A stretch of 42,653 bases of DNA from Hymenobacter glacialis. Lineage in GTDB: Bacteria; Bacteroidota; Bacteroidia; Cytophagales; Hymenobacteraceae. The notes under the pieces were generated by a model that was not told the origin of the DNA, did no database searches, and saw nothing but the letters and a program-made list of their open reading frames with translations. A program made the translations under genes and the position numbers. Position 1 is the stretch's first letter. Each line of letters starts with the position of its first letter. Of this stretch, positions 6,477-14,667 are shown one piece after another. The stretch lies in NCBI RefSeq assembly GCF_001816165.1, contig NZ_MDZC01000058.1, forward strand, positions 1 through 42,653, read 5' to 3'.

Positions 6477-9400
6477 ATGAGTCGTCTCTTACAAACCTCT
6501 CTTCGTTTTGGTCGGCGCTCCTGCTCGCTGCTGGCCCTGCTGGTGGTGTTGCTGACAGCCGGAGCGGCGGCAGCGGCCCGCCCCGTTGCCGACAATGTGC
6601 TGGCGCGCCACGTGACCCTGCAGCTGGAAGCGCAGCCCGTGAAAACGGTGCTCACCACCATCGAAAGCCAACTTGGCATTCGCTTTCTCTACAGCCAGCA
6701 GCTCATCGGCGCCGAGCGCCGGGTGAGCGTGCAGGCCGTGGACCAGCCCCTGAGCGGCGTGCTGCAAACGCTGCTGGACCCGTTGCGCATCAACTATGAA
6801 GTGGTGACCAGTGGCATTTTGCTGGCTCCCCGGCCCGCCGCGGCCCCGCTGCTGGCGGCCGACGTGCCCGTGACGGGCCGGGTGCTGGACGCCGCAGGGC
6901 AACCCATGGCGGGGGCCACGGTGCTGGAACAAGGCACCACCAACGGCACCGGCACCGACGGCGAAGGGCGGTTCTCGCTGCGCGTGCAGGAAGGCGCCAC
7001 GCTGGTGGTGTCGGCCATTGGTTTCAAAACGCAGCAGATTCCGGTGAATGGCCGCGCCACCATTGAGGTGCGGCTGGCCGTGAGCGCCACCGACCTGACC
7101 GACGTGGTGGTAGTGGGCTCGCGCGGCCTGCCCCGCACCGACGTGGAGCGGCCCTCGCCCGTGGACGTGCTCAATGCCAAGGAGCTGCAAGCCACCGGGC
7201 AGGTCGATTTGGGCCAGCAGGTGCAGTTCAACTCCCCTTCGTTCAACTCGGCCAAAACCGGCGTGAACGGCGTGGCCAACTACGCCGACCCCGCCTCGCT
7301 GCGCGGCCTCTCGCCCGACCAGGTGCTGGTGCTGGTGGACGGCAAGCGCCGCCACCAGTTTTCGGCTCTAAACCTGAACGTGACCGTAGGCTCGGGCACG
7401 GTGGTGACGGACCTGAACGCGGTGCCCTCGCTGGCCATTGAGCGCATTGAGGTGCTGCGCGACGGCGCGGCGGCCCAGTACGGCTCCGACGCCATTGCGG
7501 GCGTGATTAACCTGGGCCTGAACAAGAGCACGGGCGTGGCCACGGTGCGCACCCAGTTCGGCATCACGCAGGAGGGCGACGGCGCCCAGTACCTGGCCGG
7601 CGCCAACTACGGCGTGAAGCTGGGCAAAACCAACCCCGGCTACCTCAACATGACCCTGCAATACCAGCGCCAGGAGCAAACCAACCGCAGCGATGACTAT
7701 GTGGGCGGCATCTACACGGCTTTTCCGGCGCTGCCGGCCCAACCCACGGCGGCCCAGATTGATAACGAAAACCGCCTGCGCACGGAGCGGGGCAATATTT
7801 ACCCGCAGGTGGGGCAGCCGCTGAAGGTAGGCGTGTACGGCAGCAACCAAGCCAACATCTACCAGGGGTTCTACAACCTGGGCATACCCGTGGGCAGCGC
7901 CGGGTGGTCCGTATACAGCTTTGGCGGCGCGTCGCGCAAGGACATTCTGGCTTATGGATTTTTCCGCAACGCCCAGCCCAACAACGTGAACTATAGCCCG
8001 GTGCAGCCTAATGGCTACCTGCCCGAACTGCCCGGCCGCAGCGACGACTACTCGGCCGTGGTGGGCCTGAGCCGCAAGCTGGCCGGCGGCTGGAACCTGG
8101 ACTTCAGCACCGGCTACGGCTACAACTTTCTGGACCTGTTTGTGAAAAATTCGGCCAACCCATCGATGGGAGCCGATTCGCCGACCGATTTTTTTGTGGG
8201 CCGCAGCTCCTTTGGGCAAAGCACGAGCGAGGTCAACGTGTCGCGCAACTACGCGGGCCTGTTTGGCACCAAGTCGTTTAACCTCGCCCTGGGCAGCCAG
8301 TTCCGGGTCGACCGGTTCCAGCTGGAGCGGGGCAGCCCGGAGTCCTACTTTGTGGGGCCGTTTGCCTTGGCTGCACCGGCTACGCCCACTTCGCCGGCCC
8401 GCACGGCCAAGGCCCCCGGCTCGAGCGGCCGGCCGGGCATTGCGCCCGACGACGAAACCAACGCCACCCGCTCCAACGTGGGCGTGTACGTGGACGTGGA
8501 AAGCGACGTGACCGAGCGCCTGCTCCTGACCACGGCCCTGCGCTACGAAAACTACTCGGACTTCGGCAGCAACATTTCCGGCAAATTTGCTTCCCGCTTC
8601 AAAGTGACCGAAGGCGTGTCGCTGCGCGGCTCCATCAACCGCGGCTTCCGGGCGCCTTCGCTGCAGCAAATTTTCAACAGCGTGACCACTTCTACGGTAC
8701 AGTCGGGGGTGATTGTACAAACCAAGCAGCTGCGCAACGACGACCCGCGCCTGGTGCCGCTGGGCGTGGCCGCCCCCAAAGCCGAAACCTCCTGGAACTA
8801 CAGCGTGGGCGTGGCCGCCCGGCTCACCGAAAGCCTGCTTTTCACCCTGGATGCGTATCAAATTGACATTTCCGACCGCATCATCAACAGCGAACGGCTG
8901 ATTAAGGGCAGCGCGGCTGCTAACACGGGCATCCGGGCCCTGCAAACGCCGGCATTTGACGGCGTTAGCGAAATTCGCTTCTTCACCAACGCCATTGATA
9001 CCCGCACCCGCGGCATCGACCTGGTAACGACCTACAAGACTGAGTTCAGCGAGCGCAGCCGCCTGAGCACCAGCCTGGCCCTGACCTTCAACGCCACCAA
9101 CATTGTGGGCACGCGCGACACGCCGGCGGCCCTGCAAGCCGGTACCCCCAACCGCATTTTGCTGATTGACACGGTGAGCATTGGGCTGATTGAGCGGGCG
9201 CAGCCGCGCCAGAAGGTGCTGCTTTCGGCCACGTACCAGATGGGCAAGTTCAGCATCACGCCCCGCGCCTCGTACTTCGGCTCGGTTACGGCCTTTGAGA
9301 AACCTACCGCCTCTACTGCCCGCCCGAACCCGCGCCACATCAGCCAGAAATTTGACGGCAAAACCTTGTTCGACCTGGCCCTGGTGTATAATCCGGCGCG

Positions 9401-9572
9401 CGTGGTGTCGGTGACGCTGGGCGCCAACAACATCACCAACGTGTACCCCGACAAAGTGGATTCGTCCCGGTTTGCGAGCTACTCCAACGGCGAAATCCCC
9501 TATTCGCGCAACGTGGCGCAGTTCGGCTTCAACGGCGCTTATTACTACACCAACGTCACGCTCACGTTTTAG
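6477..9572 (+). CDS. TonB-dependent outer-membrane receptor with STN signalling domain
   Basis: A 1031-residue transducing receptor. The ATG at 6477 begins a clear signal peptide (SCSLLALLVVLLTAGAAAAA); the longer open frame upstream overlaps FecR and lacks one. Domains in order: STN about 45-115 (VTLQLEAQPVKTVLTTIESQ), a carboxypeptidase-regulatory-like repeat about 125-200 (VTGRVLDAAGQPMAGATV, GTDGEGRFSLRV), TonB plug about 225-340 (SLRGLSPDQVLVLVDGKRRH, IEVLRDGAAAQYGSDAIAGV), then the beta-barrel ending in an aromatic strand, YYYTNVTLTF. No SusD partner gene follows, so it is not a typical glycan SusCD pair; siderophore, cofactor or small-acid uptake fits better. The STN domain and the upstream sigma/FecR genes mean that ligand binding probably induces its own transcription. 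A palindrome followed by a T-run ends the unit. The ligand is not predictable from sequence. Confidence 0.93.
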   Translation: MSRLLQTSLRFGRRSCSLLALLVVLLTAGAAAAARPVADNVLARHVTLQLEAQPVKTVLTTIESQLGIRFLYSQQLIGAERRVSVQAVDQPLSGVLQTLLDPLRINYEVVTSGILLAPRPAAAPLLAADVPVTGRVLDAAGQPMAGATVLEQGTTNGTGTDGEGRFSLRVQEGATLVVSAIGFKTQQIPVNGRATIEVRLAVSATDLTDVVVVGSRGLPRTDVERPSPVDVLNAKELQATGQVDLGQQVQFNSPSFNSAKTGVNGVANYADPASLRGLSPDQVLVLVDGKRRHQFSALNLNVTVGSGTVVTDLNAVPSLAIERIEVLRDGAAAQYGSDAIAGVINLGLNKSTGVATVRTQFGITQEGDGAQYLAGANYGVKLGKTNPGYLNMTLQYQRQEQTNRSDDYVGGIYTAFPALPAQPTAAQIDNENRLRTERGNIYPQVGQPLKVGVYGSNQANIYQGFYNLGIPVGSAGWSVYSFGGASRKDILAYGFFRNAQPNNVNYSPVQPNGYLPELPGRSDDYSAVVGLSRKLAGGWNLDFSTGYGYNFLDLFVKNSANPSMGADSPTDFFVGRSSFGQSTSEVNVSRNYAGLFGTKSFNLALGSQFRVDRFQLERGSPESYFVGPFALAAPATPTSPARTAKAPGSSGRPGIAPDDETNATRSNVGVYVDVESDVTERLLLTTALRYENYSDFGSNISGKFASRFKVTEGVSLRGSINRGFRAPSLQQIFNSVTTSTVQSGVIVQTKQLRNDDPRLVPLGVAAPKAETSWNYSVGVAARLTESLLFTLDAYQIDISDRIINSERLIKGSAAANTGIRALQTPAFDGVSEIRFFTNAIDTRTRGIDLVTTYKTEFSERSRLSTSLALTFNATNIVGTRDTPAALQAGTPNRILLIDTVSIGLIERAQPRQKVLLSATYQMGKFSITPRASYFGSVTAFEKPTASTARPNPRHISQKFDGKTLFDLALVYNPARVVSVTLGANNITNVYPDKVDSSRFASYSNGEIPYSRNVAQFGFNGAYYYTNVTLTF

Positions 9573-9593
9573 CGGTCACCCAAGGCAAAAGAA

Positions 9594-9692
9594 CGTCCTG
9601 CTGAGCTTGCCGAAGCATCTCTAGCGCTTCGCCTAAACCGTTGTAACGAAGCGGTTGAGATGCTTCGGCAAGCTCAGCAGGACGTTTTTTTT
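9594..9692. repeat. long intergenic palindrome, copy 2, with T-run
   Basis: The arms start CGTCCTGCTGAGCTTGCCGA and close with the complement ending CAGGACG at 9684, followed by eight T residues. The inner arms read AGCATCTCTA and TTGAGATGCT, then GCGCTTCG / CGAAGCGG near the loop. Lying 21 bases after the receptor stop and 26 before the AEC gene, this copy can act as a rho-independent terminator for the receptor transcript as well as being a member of the repeat family. Confidence 0.85.
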
Positions 9693-9717
9693 GTAATCAA
9701 CCCATTCACTACTCCCC

Positions 9718-10629
9718 ATGACCAACCTGGCTCTGCTACTGGTGTGCCTGGGCCTGGGTGCGGCGCTGCGGCGCTGGCAGCTGGTGCCGCCGGGTGCACA
9801 CGGCGTGCTCAACCAGCTGCTCATTGCGGTGCTGCTGCCGGCGCTCACGTTTCTGCACCTGGCCGAGGCGCGGCTCGACCAGCGGTTTTTGCTGCCCATG
9901 CTCATGCCGTGGCTGATTTTTGGGGTGGCGTGGTTGTTTTTTGCGGCGGTGGGGCGGCGCCTGGCGCTGCCTCGCGGCACGGTGGGCGCCCTCATTCTCA
10001 CGGGCGGCATCAGCAGCGTCTCGTTTGTGGGGTTTCCCATTTTCGAGCTGCTCTATGGGCGGGCCGGCCTCGAAATGGGCATTGTGATGAGCGTGGCCGG
10101 CTCCATTCTCATTTGCGTGACGCTGGGCGTGGTGGTGGGTTCGCTGTATGGCGCAGCCAAGCCCTCCTGGAAGGCCATAGTGGGCAATGTGGTGCGGTTC
10201 CCACCCTTTCTGGCGTTTGTGCTGGCGCTGGGAGCCAACGTGCTGGGCTACCGCCACCCAAGCCTGGTGCGCGGGGTACTGGAGCGGCTCAGCTCGCCCT
10301 TTCCGGTGATTGCCCTGCTCTCGGTGGGCCTGCAGATGCGGCTGGTGGTGCCGCGGGCGCAGCTAAAAATGCTCAGCCTGGGCCTGGGCTACAAGCTGGT
10401 GCTGGCCCCCCTGCTGGTGTGGGCCGTGTACCGGGGCCTCACCAACCACCACGGCAGCACGGTGGATTTGTGCGTGCTGGGCGCGGCCATTGGTCCCATG
10501 AACACCGCTGCAGTTGTGGCCGACCGCTACGGCCTGGACCCTCCACTGGCTGCCCAAATGGTGGGCCTGGGCATTCCGCTCTCCCTGCCGCTGCTGGCCG
10601 CGCTGGGCTGGTGGCTCACGGCGCACTGA
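9718..10629 (+). CDS. AEC-family permease (auxin efflux carrier / malate permease type)
   Basis: A 303-residue integral membrane protein with about ten predicted helices in two five-helix halves. The first half includes VLNQLLIAVLLPALTFLHLA, the second KLVLAPLLVWAVYRGL and CVLGAAIGPMNTAAVVADRYG. The GPMNTAAVVADRYGLDPPLAAQMVG stretch is the conserved block near the end of AEC transporters. Bacterial members move small organic acids such as malate or malonate, some amino acids, or unknown metabolites, usually by proton-driven efflux. It lies 55 bases ahead of a DctA-type symporter on the same strand, so the two may be co-transcribed and both concern organic acids. The substrate is not readable from the sequence. 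Confidence 0.85.
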   Translation: MTNLALLLVCLGLGAALRRWQLVPPGAHGVLNQLLIAVLLPALTFLHLAEARLDQRFLLPMLMPWLIFGVAWLFFAAVGRRLALPRGTVGALILTGGISSVSFVGFPIFELLYGRAGLEMGIVMSVAGSILICVTLGVVVGSLYGAAKPSWKAIVGNVVRFPPFLAFVLALGANVLGYRHPSLVRGVLERLSSPFPVIALLSVGLQMRLVVPRAQLKMLSLGLGYKLVLAPLLVWAVYRGLTNHHGSTVDLCVLGAAIGPMNTAAVVADRYGLDPPLAAQMVGLGIPLSLPLLAALGWWLTAH

Positions 10630-10684
10630 AACCTTTGTCATCTTTGGGGCCCGGCCCCTTTACGCTACCTCACGCTTTGCTGCC

Positions 10685-12010
10685 ATGACCGTTAAAACAC
10701 TCAGCCGCAACCTCACCTTTTGGGTGCTACTGGCCATTGTGACCGGAGCCCTGCTGGGGCATTTCGCCCCGGCCACGGCCGTGGAGATGGAATTCCTGGG
10801 CAAGCGCTTCATCGACGTGGTGAAGCTGTTTATTAATCCCATTATTTTTCTCACCATCACGCTCGGCATCAGCACCATGGGCGACCTGAAGAAGGTGGGG
10901 CGCATTGGGGGCAAAGCCCTGCTGTACTTCGAAATTGTGACCACGCTGGCCCTGGTTATTGGCGTGGCAGTGGCGGCAGTGGTGCGGCCCGGCGACGGCG
11001 TGTCCGTGGGCAAGCTGAGTACTGAAAAGGTGGGCGAGTTCACGAAGCGGGCCGGCGATTTTTCGTGGGGCCACTTTCTGGCCGACAACCTCACGCTGCA
11101 GGTGCTGCTGCTGTCCATTGTGATGGGCGTGGTGCTCAGCAAGTACGCCGGCCGCAAATCCATCATTCAATTGCTCAAAAAAGCCTCCGGGTATGTGTTC
11201 CGGGGGCTGCACTACGTGATGTTGCTGGCGCCCATCGGGGCATTTGGCGGCATGGCCTACACCATTGGCAAATACGGCATTGCCACACTGCTGCCGCTGG
11301 GCAAGCTCATGGTGACGGTGTACGTGACCATGGCGTTGTTCATTTTCATCATCCTGGGAGGCATTCTGCGGTATTGCCGCATCGGCATGCTTTCGTTTTT
11401 GAAGTACATCAAGGCCGAGCTGCTGATTGTGCTGGGCACGTCGTCGTCGGAAGCGGGCCTGCCGGGCCTGATGGAAAAGCTGGAGCGCATGGGCTGCGCC
11501 CAGCCGGTGGTGGGCCTGGTGGTGCCCACGGGCTACTCCTTCAACCTCGACGGCACCACCATCTACCTTTCGCTGGCCACGCTTTTTCTGGCCCAGGTGT
11601 TCCACATCGAGTTATCGGGCGCGCAGATTCTGACCATGATGGGCATTCTCATGGTGACGAGCAAGGGCGCTGCTGGCGTGGCGGGTAGTGGCTTTGTGGT
11701 GCTGGCCAGCACACTCACGGCGCTCAAAGTCATTCCGGTAGAGGGCCTGGCCCTGCTGCTGGGCGTCGACCGGTTTATGTCGGAGGCTCGCTCCATCACC
11801 AACTTTATTGGCAACGGCGTGGCCACCATTTTCCTGGCCCACAACGAGGGTGCGCTCGACCACGACATGGCCGAGGAGGCGCTGGGCAAGCGCATGAAGC
11901 CGTTCCGCTGGCGCAAGGATTACACCAGCGGCGAGTACCTGGGCGAGGTGGCCGAGCAGGCCAGCGAGGCTGCGCGCCTGCTGAAAAACAAACAGGAGGG
12001 GCCGTTGTAG
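10685..12010 (+). CDS. dctA: C4-dicarboxylate/cation symporter, DctA type
   Basis: A 441-residue member of the DAACS (SLC1-like) family, which imports succinate, fumarate, malate or aspartate with protons or sodium. The fold-defining motifs are present in order: the HP1 hairpin GTSSSE (251-256), the unwound helix PTGYSFNLDGT (281-291), the HP2 hairpin SKGAAGVAGSGF (326-337) and the helix-8 segment VDRFMSEARSITNFIGN (361-377). The GYSFNLDGT and SKGAAGV forms match DctA more than GltP. ATG 10685 is used; the frame is open further upstream into the AEC gene but family similarity starts at LTFWVLLAIVTGALLG. A possible promoter element CATCTTTG lies at 10638-10645, one base from the Bacteroidota TAnnTTTG consensus. 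It gives the cell a carbon uptake route next to an organic acid exporter. Confidence 0.9.
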   Translation: MTVKTLSRNLTFWVLLAIVTGALLGHFAPATAVEMEFLGKRFIDVVKLFINPIIFLTITLGISTMGDLKKVGRIGGKALLYFEIVTTLALVIGVAVAAVVRPGDGVSVGKLSTEKVGEFTKRAGDFSWGHFLADNLTLQVLLLSIVMGVVLSKYAGRKSIIQLLKKASGYVFRGLHYVMLLAPIGAFGGMAYTIGKYGIATLLPLGKLMVTVYVTMALFIFIILGGILRYCRIGMLSFLKYIKAELLIVLGTSSSEAGLPGLMEKLERMGCAQPVVGLVVPTGYSFNLDGTTIYLSLATLFLAQVFHIELSGAQILTMMGILMVTSKGAAGVAGSGFVVLASTLTALKVIPVEGLALLLGVDRFMSEARSITNFIGNGVATIFLAHNEGALDHDMAEEALGKRMKPFRWRKDYTSGEYLGEVAEQASEAARLLKNKQEGPL

Positions 12011-12074
12011 ATTCTATGCGCTCGGGCCAGTCGCGGGCTCGCAGAGTCAGCGCTTCTAGCCGACCTTTGCCCCT

Positions 12075-13259
12075 GTGGAACCCTCAACCCTGACCCAAAC
12101 AGAACCCCGCCTCGCTCCTACCCGCCCGCCCATCCGCTTCGACCGCAACGAACTGGCCGGGGCCTTTGGCGACCTGGGCACCGACCTGCCGCTGCTCATC
12201 GGCGTCATCGCGGCCTCGGGGGTCGACAGCGCCGGCGTGCTCATTCTATTTGGGCTGATGCAGGTGTTTTCGGGACTGTGGTACCGCATGCCCATGCCCG
12301 TGCAGCCCCTCAAGGCCTTCGCCGCGCTGGTCATTGCCCAGAAAATTCCCGGGCGGGTCATTTTTGGCGGCGGGCTGGCCATTGGGGTCAGCATGTTTCT
12401 GCTGTCCGTCACGGGGCTGATTGACGCCCTGGCGCGGCTCGTGCCCAAGCCCGTGGTGCGCGGCATCCAGTTTGGGCTGGCCCTGCAGCTGGCCACGCTG
12501 GCCCTGAAGCAGTACGTGCCCGCCGATGGCCTGCCGGGCTACGCGCTGGCGGCGGCGGCCTTCATCATCACGGTGGTGCTGCTGGGCAACCGGCGCTGGC
12601 CGGCGGCGCTGGCCGTCATTGCGTTGGGCGTGGCGTATGCGCTGGTTTTCAAGCTGGATTTGGGCACGGCGCAGCGGGCCATCGGTCTGCATCTGCCCTC
12701 TTGGCACGTGCCACAGCCGGCCGATATTCTGACCGGGGCCGTGCTGCTGGCGCTACCCCAGATTCCGTTGTCGTTGGGCAACTCGGTGCTGGCCACCCGC
12801 CAGATTGCCGCCGACTACTTCCCGGAACGCAACCTGACGGTGCGCAAAATCAGCTTCACCTACTCGCTGATGAACCTGGTGAGCCCGTTTCTGGGCGGCT
12901 TTCCGGTGTGCCACGGCTCGGGCGGCATGGTGGGACACTACGCGTTTGGGGCGCGCACGGGCGGTTCGGTGGTGCTGTATGGGGCGCTGTTTCTCACGCT
13001 GGGCCTGTTTTTCAGCCAGGGCTTTCAGCAGGTGGTGCAGATTTTTCCACTCCCGATTTTGGGCGTGCTCCTGCTCTTTGAAGCCCTGACGCTGGCCGCG
13101 CTACTGCGCGACATCAGCAGCCGCCGCACCGATTTGGTGGTGGCGCTGCTGGTAGGATTGCTGTGCGCCGGGCTGCCCTATGGCTACCTGGTGGGCCTGG
13201 TGGTGGGCACGGGCGTGTACTATGCCATTCAGCGCGGCTGGGTGGCACTGGGAAAGTAA
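12075..13259 (+). CDS. MOT1-type molybdate/sulfate transporter
   Basis: A 394-residue membrane protein with roughly ten to twelve helices, belonging to the SulP-related MOT1 group. Its signatures are GDLGTDLP (32-39), PMPVQPLKAFAA (73-84), LPQIPLSLGNSVLAT near 233-247 and FPVCHGSGGMVGHYAFGARTGG near 275-296. In plants and algae MOT1 is a high-affinity molybdate importer; bacterial members are mostly annotated as molybdate or sulfate transporters without direct proof. The start is GTG at 12075, the first good start in frame, 64 bases after dctA. No ModABC molybdate importer is seen in the window, while a molybdopterin enzyme, fdhD and most molybdenum cofactor genes are. Molybdate uptake is therefore the favoured role, by inference. 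Confidence 0.85.
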   Translation: MEPSTLTQTEPRLAPTRPPIRFDRNELAGAFGDLGTDLPLLIGVIAASGVDSAGVLILFGLMQVFSGLWYRMPMPVQPLKAFAALVIAQKIPGRVIFGGGLAIGVSMFLLSVTGLIDALARLVPKPVVRGIQFGLALQLATLALKQYVPADGLPGYALAAAAFIITVVLLGNRRWPAALAVIALGVAYALVFKLDLGTAQRAIGLHLPSWHVPQPADILTGAVLLALPQIPLSLGNSVLATRQIAADYFPERNLTVRKISFTYSLMNLVSPFLGGFPVCHGSGGMVGHYAFGARTGGSVVLYGALFLTLGLFFSQGFQQVVQIFPLPILGVLLLFEALTLAALLRDISSRRTDLVVALLVGLLCAGLPYGYLVGLVVGTGVYYAIQRGWVALGK

Positions 13260-13354
13260 GCGCGCAGCCAATTGAAACGGCCTGCAGCCTGTACTTTTCA
13301 GCGTTCGTCATCGTTGGCACCCACGCCTCGACACTGGCCCTTTTCAAATCAACT

Positions 13355-14647
13355 ATGCTGCTTGTTCAAGACTTGAACATTGTAACCGATGTTCTGCCAA
13401 TTTTCAATTTCACGCATACTGGGCAGGCTGAAACTGCCCTGTTGCACCTGTTTCGACAGGCTCCCGGGTCAGTGATGGCTATTTTGGAGCGCCAAGAAAT
13501 CCTAAAGGGGTTCCGCCAAAACTGGGAAGTACTGAGCGAGTTCTCTTACTCGCCCATTTATCAGCGCGAAACACAGACCTTTCTCAATAACCTAAAAAGC
13601 GGCCGGACATCACTAAAATCGTCCCCTATCATAGCAAGATTGGGCTACCTCTGGTCGGATGAACATAGGCATCGCACGCAGGCCTCGTTGATTCAGATGG
13701 TACTGTTGCTCGACCGCTTTCACGAGCGTTACTTCCGACGCCTCAAGCCTGCTGATTTTCCGGAGTCCTTCGCGGCGCAACTGGATTCGGCCAAGCAGTT
13801 TTTAGAGAGCTTTGATTTGAGTTCGTATGCGGTATCTATTAGGGAAAAAACATTTTCGATAACGCAAACCGTGCAACTAACCCGCACGCTGGAGAGCATA
13901 TCGTCCGTAAAAATTACGGCTTTTTGGGAGTTTCTGTTTCTATTTGAGGCCTACTGGTCGCTCACGAAAGCGGGGCTGAAACACGCTTTTTGTACACCGA
14001 CATTCCACGTGTCAACCTTTGAGGTGAAGGGGCTCTATCATCCGGCAGTGGTCAATGCGGTGCCGAACGACTTCCAACGGCCCCCAGATGAAAACGTGTT
14101 TCTACTTACTGGACCTAATATGGCCGGGAAGTCAACACTGCTTAAAGCGTTGGGCTTGTGCGTCTACCTGGCCCATTTGGGCTTCGACGTGCCGGCCACT
14201 ACCTGCGTCCTTCCGTGTTTTGATACCATTGCCGTCTCCATCAACCTCAACGACGACCTACGCAGCGGTTACAGTCACTTCATGACCGAACTGCTGCACC
14301 TGAAAACGGTACTTGAGCAGGCCTCCGGTGACCAAAAATGCTTTGCTGTTTTCGACGAGCTTTTCCGGGGCACCAACCCCGATGATGCACTCGACATCAC
14401 CCGCGCCACCATCACCGGCTTGGCGCGCTTTCCACATTCAATTTTCTTTATTTCAACTCACCTTAGCCAGTTGGAGCCCTACGCTGCTAACGACGCCCAG
14501 GCAGCCGTGGGCAGTTACCACATCGACTGCGTGCTCACTGATGGCAAACCTGTTTTTTCCTATCAGCTCAAGCGCGGCTGGTCTCGACTGAAGATTGGTC
14601 GGATTCTATTTGATGAAGCGGGATTACCTGGTTTACTAGCGCAGTAG
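13355..14647 (+). CDS. MutS-like ATPase without mismatch-recognition domains
   Basis: A 430-residue protein with the C-terminal half of a MutS protein: a helical core/lever at about 1-230 and an ABC-type ATPase at about 230-425. The ATPase shows Walker A GPNMAGKST (253-261), the signature-like region NDDLRSGYSHFMTEL (299-313), Walker B CFAVFDELFRGTN (329-341, D334/E335) and STHLSQL (367-373) with the switch histidine. The MutS N-terminal mismatch-binding and connector domains are missing, and there is no Smr nuclease domain as in MutS2. ATG 13355 is chosen since the upstream extension overlaps the transporter gene. The DNA is visibly poorer in GC (about 45-52% in sampled stretches) than its neighbours, hinting at a separate origin. 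Bacteroidota carry such short MutS-like ATPases of unknown function. A DNA-structure or repair role is inferred only from the ATPase. Confidence 0.85.
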   Translation: MLLVQDLNIVTDVLPIFNFTHTGQAETALLHLFRQAPGSVMAILERQEILKGFRQNWEVLSEFSYSPIYQRETQTFLNNLKSGRTSLKSSPIIARLGYLWSDEHRHRTQASLIQMVLLLDRFHERYFRRLKPADFPESFAAQLDSAKQFLESFDLSSYAVSIREKTFSITQTVQLTRTLESISSVKITAFWEFLFLFEAYWSLTKAGLKHAFCTPTFHVSTFEVKGLYHPAVVNAVPNDFQRPPDENVFLLTGPNMAGKSTLLKALGLCVYLAHLGFDVPATTCVLPCFDTIAVSINLNDDLRSGYSHFMTELLHLKTVLEQASGDQKCFAVFDELFRGTNPDDALDITRATITGLARFPHSIFFISTHLSQLEPYAANDAQAAVGSYHIDCVLTDGKPVFSYQLKRGWSRLKIGRILFDEAGLPGLLAQ

Positions 14648-14667
14648 GCAGAATGAACCACCGTATC

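Noticed and set aside
10638..10645. CATCTTTG as a promoter for dctA
   Set aside because: It differs from TAnnTTTG at a key first base and lacks a -33 element; it is mentioned in the dctA entry only as a possibility.
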